A stretch of DNA of 64,000 bases, from assembly GCA_963824805.1 (NCBI GenBank), contig CAWGQZ010000049.1, positions 22,248-86,247 of the forward strand, written 5' to 3'. Both the position numbers and the translations under genes were made by a program. This DNA is from DATBAT01 sp963824805. Lineage in GTDB: Bacteria > Acidobacteriota > Terriglobia > Terriglobales > Acidobacteriaceae. A model generated the notes under the pieces. The model worked only from the letters and a program-made list of their open reading frames with translations. It did not search any database and was not told the DNA's origin. Positions 8,331-16,123 of the stretch are shown piece by piece; the stretch's first letter is position 1, and every line of letters begins with the position of its first letter.

Positions 8331-9404
8331 TCAGCGGCCTGCCGCCGCCGCTCTTTTCTTAGAGGCTTTCTTTTCCTGGTACATTGCGGCGTCAGCCCGC
8401 TCGATGACCTGCTGCAAGCTTTCGCCCGGACGCCACTGCACCACGCCAATCGATGCCTCTACCCGTACCTTTACTTCGGGCTTACCGGTGCTGCACTGCA
8501 GGGTATAGTCGCCAAAAACCCATTTTCGAATACGCTCGACCAGCGCGACGGACGCAGAAGAGTCGCAGTCAAGGATCACGATAAATTCATCGCCGCCCCA
8601 ACGCCCAGCCATGCCGGAAGAACCCAAATTCGAACGCAACTCCTGGGAGAATTGCTTCAACAGGTTGTCTCCGGCAGGGTGGCCGTGGGTATCGTTGACC
8701 TGCTTGAGCCCGTTAAGATCTATGCTGGCGATGCAAAACGTTTGCCGATTCGAAATGCGTCCCTGAATCCGCTCTTCGATGTTAGGGCGGTTGGCAAGTC
8801 CGGTGAGCGAATCACGCAACGCTAACTCCTCCACGGCACGCAACCTGGTCTCGTAAGTCGATACTTCCGCCCTCAGCTGCGCGACCGAGTTCTTGCTATC
8901 CTCTGCCATCCGATCCACGTAGCTTTTTAGCTCGCTTGCGCCCTGAAAGAGTGAGGTGCGAATCTCGCTCAGGTCTTCCAGGTTGGCAATTGTCCGCAGG
9001 CGGGTGGTGAACTCGCTGAATTGGCTGTTGTAGCGCTGATCGCGGTCCCCAAGCGATTGCGCGGTGTGGGCCAGGACGATCAGTAACTCCTTTACTTCTT
9101 TAGCCTTAGCTTTGAAGTATTCTTCCGAGCGCCCACCCCATTGCAGCAACAGTTCTTCCACCCTGGCCTCGGTCTTGATCACCAGTGCTGGGGTAAGTTC
9201 TCCGGAAAGTCCAGGTTCCAATTTTGCCAACGCTTGTTCGAGATCCGATCCAACCCCCGGACATGCCCGTGTGCCGCTTCTTCCCATCGCTTGCAACGCT
9301 GAGCGATACGACTTCAGGATCGCAACAAAAAGCTCACTGGACTCGGCTTCGGGCGAGTCTGGAATCGCATTTTCCATGTCCAGATACTTCTTCAGCGAAA
9401 TCAC
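8331..9404 (-). CDS. GGDEF domain protein (diguanylate cyclase)
   Basis: A 357-aa cytoplasmic protein. Residues 1-190 are mostly helical without a recognised sensor domain. Residues 195-350 are a GGDEF domain with an intact GGDEF at 270-274 and the SLTGLANR entry motif. This should make c-di-GMP from two GTP. The inhibitory RxxD site normally just before GGDEF is absent (residues read SSGMAGRW), so classical product inhibition is unlikely. It abuts the mutase gene tail to tail with no gap. Confidence 0.9.
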   Translation of the reverse strand: MISLKKYLDMENAIPDSPEAESSELFVAILKSYRSALQAMGRSGTRACPGVGSDLEQALAKLEPGLSGELTPALVIKTEARVEELLLQWGGRSEEYFKAKAKEVKELLIVLAHTAQSLGDRDQRYNSQFSEFTTRLRTIANLEDLSEIRTSLFQGASELKSYVDRMAEDSKNSVAQLRAEVSTYETRLRAVEELALRDSLTGLANRPNIEERIQGRISNRQTFCIASIDLNGLKQVNDTHGHPAGDNLLKQFSQELRSNLGSSGMAGRWGGDEFIVILDCDSSASVALVERIRKWVFGDYTLQCSTGKPEVKVRVEASIGVVQWRPGESLQQVIERADAAMYQEKKASKKRAAAAGR

Positions 9405-9589
9405 GATTTGTTCTCCGGTCTCTTACCCGTCCAGGACAATAGCGGAAGCAACACTGTCATTCTCAAACAGCTAAACGGTCCAGTTCAGGGGGAACTATGA
9501 GTGTAGGCTATCGGACCTCATGAGGCAGAACTTTAGAGGCGGGGGAGGTTACTTTGGCGTCAAACGGTGTCAATACGGAGGGATAACGA

Positions 9590-9928
9590 CTAGACGTAGG
9601 AAGCTACTGCGGCATCGTCATCTTCAAAAATCTCAAAAAGGTTCATAACCGCGACCAGTTTGAGAGTTTGAATCACCATTTTAGAGGGTTTGACCAGCTT
9701 GATCGAGCCGCCGCGTTGCTTCATAGCCGTTAGGCCGCGAACCAGCACGCCGATGCCGCTGGAGTCCATAATCGGGACCTCCTCAGCGTTCAAAACAATC
9801 TGCGTCTCGTTGTTCTGCAGCATTTCGTCGAGCAAATGCTTAAAACTGTCGGCGGCGACGCCAAGCTTGAGGTTTCCACGAAGCTTAATAACCTGGGAAT
9901 TGCCTTGCTTCCTTACGCTAATGTCCAA
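9590..9928 (-). CDS. STAS domain protein (anti-sigma factor antagonist, SpoIIAA-like)
   Basis: A 112-aa single STAS domain. The motif MDSSGIGVLV (residues 54-63) carries the serine (Ser57, before Gly58) that partner anti-sigma kinases phosphorylate in SpoIIAA/RsbV proteins. Dephosphorylated antagonists bind the anti-sigma factor and free the sigma factor. No kinase or sigma gene lies next to it, so the partner is encoded elsewhere. A diguanylate cyclase gene lies downstream on the same strand, separated by 185 bases in which I see no gene. Confidence 0.88.
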   Translation of the reverse strand: MDISVRKQGNSQVIKLRGNLKLGVAADSFKHLLDEMLQNNETQIVLNAEEVPIMDSSGIGVLVRGLTAMKQRGGSIKLVKPSKMVIQTLKLVAVMNLFEIFEDDDAAVASYV

Positions 9929-10000
9929 GATCGGTCCTCATCATGGCTTAGAACTGGCTATAAACGAAGCTAATGGCGCTGATGGGGGCAGGTAATAACA

Positions 10001-10029
10001 TTGACACCGCCTAACCCCTTTGTTACATT
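10001..10029 (+). promoter_or_regulatory. sigma-70-type promoter for the GAF-HlyD-M50 operon
   Basis: TTGACA (10001-10006), a 17-base spacer and TACATT (10024-10029), about 95 bases ahead of the first start codon. Confidence 0.65.
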
Positions 10030-10124
10030 GCCCGTCACGTTAAGGGAACGCACTGGAAATTGCAAGCGCAGCGCCTCTTTCCCCAGGTTTACCCGATCTT
10101 TAAATTGCCAATGGACCCGGTTGT

Positions 10125-10880
10125 ATGGCCACGCAGATTCCAGATTCTTCGTTGCTTTTGGGTGAATTTGCCGCCAATCTGCTCGCCGAACGGGAGGTTG
10201 CGCCACGTGCCCGCATTATCTCCTCTAAGGTCGCTGAACTGCTGCCCGGTGCGGCCGTTGTGGTTTATGTCGTTGAAGATGCGTCCAACCCGGAATGGAC
10301 CCCGAAGTCAATCCTGGGAGATGTAAAGGTCTCCCACAACAAGGTTGAATATTACGAGGGCACGCTAGGAGAACTGGCCAACAGCCGGGAGCCTTTTTCG
10401 TGCGAACCCACCGCCCTTACACGCGAGGACTACGCTCACCTCGACATCCGCCGCACCATCCTCGCCCTGGCTTACGTTCCCCTGATCGCCAACGAGGTGG
10501 TAGTAGGCGCTATCGAGGTGATTTCCTTTGAAACCGCCTTTGACGAGGAAGGCCTGGTGCCGGTGGTGGAATTGGCCGACACTGCCGCGATCGCCATCGC
10601 TTCCGGCCTTAGCTACGAGAACGAGCGTAATGGGAGCCTTCAGTCGATTTCCCGGCTGGCACAACTCTACGACATCGAAAAGGTTCTGAACTCTACCCTT
10701 GAGATGGATGAGCTTCTTCCCATTATTGCCTCCAAGTTTGCCGAAATCCTCAATGTGCAGGCAGCCAATGTTTGGATGGTGGGCGGCGATCAGAATCTGG
10801 TCCTGTCTCATTCCTCCGGGCTTCGACCCAGCCGTCCAGCAGGGATCAGTGCAGCGGACCGGCGAAGGCATAGCGGCTGA
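10125..10880 (+). CDS. GAF domain protein, N-terminal fragment of the GAF-HlyD fusion
   Basis: The first 251 codons of the broken fusion. Genuine sequence runs to about residue 233 (LVLSHSSG). An extra C near 10828 then throws the frame into an artificial tail of arginine and serine codons. It holds the first GAF domain (about residues 20-165) and the start of the second. Confidence 0.7.
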   Translation: MATQIPDSSLLLGEFAANLLAEREVAPRARIISSKVAELLPGAAVVVYVVEDASNPEWTPKSILGDVKVSHNKVEYYEGTLGELANSREPFSCEPTALTREDYAHLDIRRTILALAYVPLIANEVVVGAIEVISFETAFDEEGLVPVVELADTAAIAIASGLSYENERNGSLQSISRLAQLYDIEKVLNSTLEMDELLPIIASKFAEILNVQAANVWMVGGDQNLVLSHSSGLRPSRPAGISAADRRRHSG

Positions 10881-11316
10881 GGTTTCAGACAGCGGAGAGG
10901 CCCTTCTCATCGACTCTCCCGAAGATCCAAGATTGCAGAGGCGAAATGCGGGAATCGAGAGCGGGGCGGCGTTTTCGTTGATGGTGGCGCCGATTATTGA
11001 TCGCGAAAGCCTGGTCGGCGTGGTCGAGGCCGTGAACCATATGGATGGCCGGGTCTTCAACGAAGATGACCTGTCTCTCCTCAACGCAATTTGCGAGACC
11101 GCAGCTGGAGCCCTGCACAATGCCAGCCTCTTCCTGGCGGAACGCAAGGTCGAAATCCTGGAAACTCTGGTGACCGTCAGCCACGAAATTACTTCCACGC
11201 TGAACCTGGAGCGCATGCTGCAGACCATCGTCAACGCTCCGCAGGCGGTGATTCCTTACGAGCGGGCGGCGATTGCGCTGGAGCAGAACGCGGCCGCTTC
11301 AAGCTGGCGGCCGTGA
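10699..11316 (+). CDS. GAF domain protein, middle fragment of the GAF-HlyD fusion
   Basis: The genuine part begins at about 10828, where it continues the second GAF domain of the previous fragment, and ends at about 11290 within the third. The first 40 or so codons are out-of-frame overlap. The clearest coding segment is SLMVAPIIDRESLVGVVEAV, a typical GAF core strand and helix. Confidence 0.55.
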   Translation: MRWMSFFPLLPPSLPKSSMCRQPMFGWWAAIRIWSCLIPPGFDPAVQQGSVQRTGEGIAAEVSDSGEALLIDSPEDPRLQRRNAGIESGAAFSLMVAPIIDRESLVGVVEAVNHMDGRVFNEDDLSLLNAICETAAGALHNASLFLAERKVEILETLVTVSHEITSTLNLERMLQTIVNAPQAVIPYERAAIALEQNAAASSWRP

Positions 11317-11750
11317 CCGGGCTGACGCAGGTCAATGCCGACGCTCCTGAAATTGCACCCTTCAACGAATATTCCGTGGGCATCGCTTTCCGAAGAAGGA
11401 GATGCACGTTCGCCAGCATGGCGAGGAAATCGACGCCCCGCGGGAAGAGACCAGGGCCAAATTCCACAAATACTTCCGAAACCCGGCATGAGGGCTTTCC
11501 ACTCCTTGCCATTGACCGACGATACCGGGCCGGGTCGGCAGTGCTTAGGTGGAAAGCAGTGATCCGGACTTTCTCTGACCGGTCGCAGTTGGAAATTCTG
11601 CAAAGTGCTGGCAGGACAGGCCACCGTCGCGCTGCGCAATGCCCAAATGTATAAGGAAGTGCCATTCATTTCCGTTCTTGAGCCGGTGCTCGAACGAAAG
11701 CGGAAATTCATGGCCATGGAGAAGCGGCGGCGAACATTGCTGCTGGTCGC

Positions 11751-12536
11751 ATGGCTGCCGCGCGTGGTGATTTTCTTCCTGTATTTCCCTGGCCTCTGCG
11801 GGTCGAGGGAGATGCAGTCGTCGCTCCCGTGCAGACGGCGCAGGTGCAGCCTCGAGATCGAAGGTGTGATCAGAAAGTTATGGTGCGGGAAGGAGAACGC
11901 GTAACTCGCGGGCAACTCCTGGCGGAAATGGAGCCCTGGGAATACCGGTCGGCCCTGGCTGCTGCGGAAGCCAAATACCGAACAGCGCTGTTGCAATCCA
12001 ATCGGGCGCTCTCGGGCAACGATGGGACCGAGGCCGGCATTCAGCGGGTGCAGGCGGACTTTTGGAAGTCGGAGGTGGCCCGCGCGAACCAGTTACTGGA
12101 AAGCACGCAATTACGCTCTCCCATTGATGGAATCGTGGCTACTCCGCATGTCGAGAACTTTGTAGGACGGCGGCTGCAATACGGGGACAGCTTTGCGGAA
12201 ATCGTAGACGCCTCGCGCGCAGTGGTCGATGTGGCCATCGACGATACCGACGCGACTCTGCTGCGACCAAATGAAACCGCCGCCATCAAGCTCAACGGAT
12301 TTCCCACCAGGATTTTTCGCGGAGAAGTGTCGATTGTGAGCCCCAAAGGCGAGACTCAAGGAGACCGCCACGTTTTCTTTGCCCGGGTGGCGATTCCGAA
12401 TGCCGACAGTCTGATTCGCACCGGCATGGAAGGCCGCGGGAAGGTGCGCGTCGGGTGGCGGCCAGCCGGCTATGTTCTGTTGCGCAGTCCTCTGTTGTGG
12501 ATTTATTCGAGGTTATGGTCCTGGTTCGGTTGGTAG
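11751..12536 (+). CDS. HlyD-type membrane fusion domain, C-terminal fragment of the GAF-HlyD fusion
   Basis: This 261-codon fragment contains a lipoyl/barrel-sandwich half (VMVREGERVTRGQLLAEMEP), a helical hairpin, the second half (LESTQLRSPIDGIVATPHVE) and a beta-barrel domain. Residues 36-42 are scrambled by a compensating pair of indels near 11860. A stray hydrophobic tail (LLRSPLLWIYSRLWSWFGW, truncated here) ends the protein. It should be periplasmic and linked to the preceding GAF part by a single membrane segment. Confidence 0.75.
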   Translation: MAAARGDFLPVFPWPLRVEGDAVVAPVQTAQVQPRDRRCDQKVMVREGERVTRGQLLAEMEPWEYRSALAAAEAKYRTALLQSNRALSGNDGTEAGIQRVQADFWKSEVARANQLLESTQLRSPIDGIVATPHVENFVGRRLQYGDSFAEIVDASRAVVDVAIDDTDATLLRPNETAAIKLNGFPTRIFRGEVSIVSPKGETQGDRHVFFARVAIPNADSLIRTGMEGRGKVRVGWRPAGYVLLRSPLLWIYSRLWSWFGW

Positions 12537-12546
12537 GAGGTTTTCG

Positions 12547-13440
12547 ATGATTCGGCGTTGGACTGACGGAATTCTGTTGCTGGGTATGTCTTCGCTGTTG
12601 GTGGCGTGCGGTGAAAATAGCGCCCACGAAGTTGTGGCGGCCACTCCGCTTGCGGCTGCAGCAAGTACGGTCGCGCCAGCGTCCGAGGCTCTCTTCGTGG
12701 CCTCAGGTCCGCTAGTGGTGGAGCATCAGGTGGACGTTGCCGCCCAGCGCGATGGATTAGTTTCCAAAATTCTCATCGAACCTGGGACGCGCGTAAGAGC
12801 CGGACAAACTCTTGCTCTGATGGACGACCGGCAGCTGACCGCCGACCTGGAAGCCGCCCGAGCCAAGACGCGTAGCATGGAAGCCGACTTGAAGAACTGG
12901 CAGGCGGAAACTAAGGTTTTGCAGAGCGATTATGAGCGCGCACAGAAATTGTGGGACGCGCAGATTATCTCTAAAGAGCAACTCGATCACGACCGCTACA
13001 AGCTGGAGTCCGATCAATACGATGTACAACGCTCCCGGGAATTGCTGGCTAATTCTCGTCACGCCGAAAACTCAGTTGAACTCGAACTGGAGAAGACCCG
13101 CATTTCTGCCCCGTTTGAAGGGATCGTGGCCCGCCGCTATGTTCGCGCCGGACAAGAGGTCACCCATGGAGACCGTCTGTTCTGGGTCACGGCGGAAGCG
13201 CCGCTGCGGGTGCGCTTTACTTTGCCTGAACACTTCATGGGGCGGATCAAAAAGGGCACGCAGCTTTCCCTGACCACCGTCGACCTGCCCGACGAGAAGC
13301 ACAACGTCCGTGTAATCGAAGTAAGCCCGGTGGTCGATCCTTCGAGCGCAACGATAGAAGTCCTTGCCGAATTGACTGGCAATCATGGACAGTTGCGCCC
13401 AGGGATGTCCACTAACATCCTCGTCCCCAACCCGCAATGA
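12547..13440 (+). CDS. HlyD/RND-type periplasmic adaptor lipoprotein
   Basis: A 297-aa lipoprotein with signal peptide and lipobox LLVAC (Cys21). Lipoyl half-motifs are DGLVSKILIEPGTRVRAGQ and RISAPFEGIVARRYVRAGQ, with a coiled hairpin of about 90 residues between them and a beta-barrel afterwards. Such adaptors connect an inner-membrane transporter to TolC. The start at 12547 has AGGAGG upstream, and the gene overlaps the next one by ATGA, so the two are translationally coupled. No transporter ATPase or RND pump is present in this operon, which is unusual for adaptors. Confidence 0.9.
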   Translation: MIRRWTDGILLLGMSSLLVACGENSAHEVVAATPLAAAASTVAPASEALFVASGPLVVEHQVDVAAQRDGLVSKILIEPGTRVRAGQTLALMDDRQLTADLEAARAKTRSMEADLKNWQAETKVLQSDYERAQKLWDAQIISKEQLDHDRYKLESDQYDVQRSRELLANSRHAENSVELELEKTRISAPFEGIVARRYVRAGQEVTHGDRLFWVTAEAPLRVRFTLPEHFMGRIKKGTQLSLTTVDLPDEKHNVRVIEVSPVVDPSSATIEVLAELTGNHGQLRPGMSTNILVPNPQ

Positions 13441-15593
13441 ACATCACCGAAGCGCTGAACCAGGTCTTACCGGAAATACCGGCAAAAATCATCAGCCAGC
13501 GCTTCCCCCGGCTTCATCCCGAAGTCGTGTTCAAAGAACACGTGCAGGATGGCGAGGTCGTGGTGCGCGCGTTTGTTCCGGGGGTTGAAGCCATTTTTAA
13601 CTTCACTCCGCAGAACTGGACATTCGTGCAGCAGTTCAACGGCCTGCGAAGTTACACCGAGGTGGCGGAGCTTTACGCCCAGGCAACCGGAATTCAATAC
13701 AACGAGGAGGAAGTCCGCGAACTGGCCGAGAACCTCGAGTCGATGGATTTCTGGTATAAGACGCCGCTCGAAAAAAACGTTGCGCTCATGCAGAAAACCG
13801 CCGCCGAGCGGCGGAAGATGCTTCGCCAGAAAAAGCATGCTTGGGGCGACCTCTCCATGCTTACGTTCCCAGCGGTGAATCCCGACAAATTCCTCGACTG
13901 GGTGCATGAGCACGGCAGCTTTATCTATACTTGGTGGTTCACTCTAATTACGCTGGCTGCATTTCTGTTTATGGGCGGCATCTTTGTGACCCATTGGGGC
14001 GAAGTGGGGCACGACACTTTTCAGTTCTACAACTTTGCCGATAAAACCTGGGGGGACGTGGCTGCGTTTTGGCTGCTGGCTACCGTGCTCATGTGCATCC
14101 ATGAGGTCGCACATGGTCTCACATGCAAGCACTACGGCGGGCATGTCCGGGCAATGGGCTTTGCCCTGATCTATCTGAGCCCGGCTTTTTTCACCGATAC
14201 CACCGAAGGTATGGTCACCGGCAGCCGCCATCAGCGGCTGATGATCAGCGTCTCCGGCGTCTGGTCGGAGCTGATGGTTTGCGCCATTTTTACCCCGCTA
14301 TGGTGGGGTACCGCGCCTGGGACTGCCCTGCACGATTTTGCTTACACGATCATTTTGATTACCGGGATTGGCGTCGTGCTCATCAACTGGAATCCGCTGA
14401 TGAAGCTCGACGGGTACCACATGCTCTGCGAGATTCTCGGCGTCGGCGATCTGAAAGAAACTTCCACCATTTATGTTTCTTCCTGGGTGAAACGCCATAT
14501 CTGGCGCCTGCCGGTCGAGGTGCCGTATGTCCCCAAGCGGCGCCGCCTAGGATTCACCATTTACGCCCTGCTCTCTGGTATTTACAGCTATACAGTGCTC
14601 TACATTCTGGCGCGCTTTGTAGGGAATGCATTCCGTAATTTCAACCCTGACTGGTCATTTATTCCGGAGTTAGCCACAGCCGGTATCATCTTCCGCTCGC
14701 GCATTCGCACCCTGGTGAACTTTATGAAATTTGTCTATCTCGACAAGAAAGATCGCATTCGGGCCTGGTTTACCCCGCGTCACTCACTTGTTGTTGCGGC
14801 GGCGATGCTGATTGTAATGATTTTGCCGGTGTGGCATGAAACCGCGGAAGGACGCTTTCGTCTCGAGCCCGCGCGCACGGCGATGGTTCGCACCATGATT
14901 CCCGGAACCGTTACTGCAGTCTATGCGAGTGAGGGCCAGCCTGTGGTCGCCGGTGAACCTCTCGCCCGGCTGCGCAACCTGGCGTTGGAGTCCAAACTCG
15001 AACACAACCAGGCTGATTTCAAGACCGCCGCGGCGCAGGTAACTTCCGCGGTTCTGCGATACGGCGAAAGCGGTGCTGCCCTTCAGGACCGTGAGCGGCT
15101 CAACCAGCAACAAGCAAACCTCGCCTCCGCCCGTGCAAACCTAGAACTCAAGAGTCCACTCTCTGGAATTGTTTTGACTCCACGCCCAAACGAGCGTGTG
15201 GGAGCGTACATCCCCGAGGGTACCGAACTGATCGAGGTTGGAGATGTCTCGCGGCTGAATGCCCGGGTTTATGTCTCCGAGCCCGACATGCATATCGTTG
15301 GCTCTGAGTCTTTTGCCCGCTTGCAAGTCGAGGGGACTTTCGGCATCCGGAAGGCCCGCAGGATTTCTATCTCGCCCGCAAGCACGGAAATCGAAGCCGG
15401 CTTGATCGACATGACCAAGTATGAAGGGTTGCGTGCCCCGAAGTTCTACGTCTTGGACTTGTTGGTGGAAAACGGCGACGGTGCCTGGAAGCCAGGCCAG
15501 GTTGGAACTGCACGCATTTATGGACAACGCAAGAGTCTGGCCGGACTGGCGTGGGGTGGAGTAGCAAGCTTCGTGGGGCGCAAGGTCTGGTAA
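13437..15593 (+). CDS. PqqD-like / M50 site-2-type metalloprotease / HlyD fusion protein
   Basis: A 718-aa polytopic protein. Residues about 45-110 resemble a PqqD-like winged helix, the fold that recognises leader peptides in RiPP pathways (RRE). Residues about 165-450 are the membrane protease core: HEVAHG (222-227) supplies the zinc-binding histidines and glutamate, and NPLMKLDGY (319-327) the third ligand Asp325. A membrane segment near 455-475 leads into a periplasmic HlyD/lipoyl domain (about 490-700, LKSPLSGIVLTPRPNE). This architecture suggests cleavage of a peptide inside the membrane coupled to export. It is coupled to the preceding adaptor gene by an ATGA overlap. Confidence 0.88.
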   Translation: MNITEALNQVLPEIPAKIISQRFPRLHPEVVFKEHVQDGEVVVRAFVPGVEAIFNFTPQNWTFVQQFNGLRSYTEVAELYAQATGIQYNEEEVRELAENLESMDFWYKTPLEKNVALMQKTAAERRKMLRQKKHAWGDLSMLTFPAVNPDKFLDWVHEHGSFIYTWWFTLITLAAFLFMGGIFVTHWGEVGHDTFQFYNFADKTWGDVAAFWLLATVLMCIHEVAHGLTCKHYGGHVRAMGFALIYLSPAFFTDTTEGMVTGSRHQRLMISVSGVWSELMVCAIFTPLWWGTAPGTALHDFAYTIILITGIGVVLINWNPLMKLDGYHMLCEILGVGDLKETSTIYVSSWVKRHIWRLPVEVPYVPKRRRLGFTIYALLSGIYSYTVLYILARFVGNAFRNFNPDWSFIPELATAGIIFRSRIRTLVNFMKFVYLDKKDRIRAWFTPRHSLVVAAAMLIVMILPVWHETAEGRFRLEPARTAMVRTMIPGTVTAVYASEGQPVVAGEPLARLRNLALESKLEHNQADFKTAAAQVTSAVLRYGESGAALQDRERLNQQQANLASARANLELKSPLSGIVLTPRPNERVGAYIPEGTELIEVGDVSRLNARVYVSEPDMHIVGSESFARLQVEGTFGIRKARRISISPASTEIEAGLIDMTKYEGLRAPKFYVLDLLVENGDGAWKPGQVGTARIYGQRKSLAGLAWGGVASFVGRKVW

Positions 15594-15595
15594 CG

Positions 15596-15623
15596 AAAAA
15601 AAGGGTCGCGGCTTCCGCAACCC
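15596..15623 (-). terminator. intrinsic terminator of the repeat-peptide gene
   Basis: On the minus strand, GGGTTGCGG and CCGCGACCC form a 9-bp stem (one G-T pair) followed by seven T. It starts 21 bases after the stop codon of the 85-aa gene and may also end the convergent M50 operon. Confidence 0.85.
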
Positions 15624-15643
15624 CTTTCCCTTCCCCATTCCGA

Positions 15644-15901
15644 TTAGTACATCGCGCGCAGGTTGCGGCTGGCAGCGCTCTTGCTCGCGAGGTGTTTGCT
15701 GGCGGCGTTCTTGCTAGCCATGTGCTTGCTGGCGGCATTCTTGCTGGCCATGTGCTTACTCGCCATATGCTTGCTGGCAAGATGTCTGCTGGCCAGGCTC
15801 TTCGTGGTAGGGCTGGCGGACGCAATGGACGAACTGGTGGCAACAAGGGCTTTCTTGGTGGAGCTGAGGTTGGTGATGAGAGACTTCTTTTGGATGGCCA
15901 T
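15644..15901 (-). CDS. 85-aa alanine/serine/lysine-rich peptide with ASKxx pentapeptide repeats
   Basis: No family recognised. Residues 1-36 (beginning MAIQKKSLIT) are an unrepeated basic, Ser/Thr-rich segment. Residues 37-81 are nine head-to-tail pentapeptides of consensus Ala-Ser-Lys/Arg-His/Asn-Leu/Met/Ala, and the end is RAMY. There is no cysteine, no membrane segment and a high positive charge. GAGGAG lies 6 bases before the ATG, a sigma-54 promoter lies about 70 bases upstream, and an intrinsic terminator follows, so this is an expressed single-gene unit. It could be a leader-plus-core substrate of the neighbouring PqqD-like/M50 protein, or a histone-like nucleic-acid binder. Neither is proven. 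Confidence 0.75.
   Translation of the reverse strand: MAIQKKSLITNLSSTKKALVATSSSIASASPTTKSLASRHLASKHMASKHMASKNAASKHMASKNAASKHLASKSAASRNLRAMY
15659..15793 (-). repeat. nine tandem 15-bp coding repeats (ASKxx units)
   Basis: Nine in-frame 15-bp units encode ASRHL, ASKHM, ASKHM, ASKNA, ASKHM, ASKNA, ASKHL, ASKSA and ASRNL. Copies are imperfect at the DNA level, mostly at the fourth and fifth codons, so selection on the peptide pattern is plausible. Confidence 0.85.
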
Positions 15902-15970
15902 TGTTATCTCCTCGAAGTTTTTTGAGTGCTAAGGTGTCGATCGATGCCTCTCGATCTGCCTTTAATAGGA

Positions 15971-15985
15971 GCAACCGAATGGCCA
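15971..15985 (-). promoter_or_regulatory. sigma-54 (RpoN) promoter of the repeat-peptide gene
   Basis: The minus strand reads TGGCCATTCGGTTGC: the -24 TGGC and -12 TTGC elements are exact and have the required 7-base separation (GG-N10-GC). Transcription would begin near 15960, about 60 bases before the peptide's start codon. A sigma-54 activator gene lies immediately upstream on the same strand. Confidence 0.65.
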
Positions 15986-16094
15986 AAGTCGACCAAGCCA
16001 TCGAATCTTCGTTTTCCTGCCGGAATCCGCCTAAAAACAACGATGGAAGCTCTGGCCTTCATCAGGGTCAAGTCCAAATCGGCGTGTTTTAGTC

Positions 16095-16123
16095 AAAAAT
16101 TAACCCCTCGATGGTTAATTTTT
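16095..16123 (-). terminator. AT-rich intrinsic terminator after the sigma-54 activator gene
   Basis: Perfect 11-bp arms AAAAATTAACC / GGTTAATTTTT around a 7-base loop; the stop codon of the activator lies in the first arm on the minus strand. T-runs on both sides make it potentially bidirectional. It separates the activator from the repeat-peptide gene. Confidence 0.75.

Larger units (their letters stand above)
10125..12536 (+). pseudogene. GAF-GAF-GAF-TM-HlyD fusion protein, broken by several frameshifts
   Basis: Read across frames, this is one gene of about 800 codons. GAF domains lie at about 10180-10620, 10690-11130 and 11190-11660, then a membrane segment (about 11740-11800) and an HlyD/lipoyl adaptor domain (about 11800-12530). 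GAF domains sense small ligands or signals, and HlyD domains bridge inner and outer membranes in exporters. Breaks are visible near 10828, 11290, 11390, 11480, 11570, 11750 and 11860; coding sense resumes after each, with conserved stretches such as LAGQATVALRNAQMYKE. Sequencing indels are the likeliest cause, but true decay is possible. Eleven bases separate it from the next adaptor gene, so it heads an export operon. Confidence 0.75.

Noticed and set aside
15644..15901. CRISPR-like array because of the evenly spaced 15-bp repeats
   Set aside because: Units are contiguous without unique spacers and keep one open frame, so they are coding repeats.
15663..15932. Leu/Ala/Cys-rich frame on the plus strand over the ASKxx repeats
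   Set aside because: It is the reverse reading of the repeats. The minus strand has the ribosome binding site, promoter and terminator.
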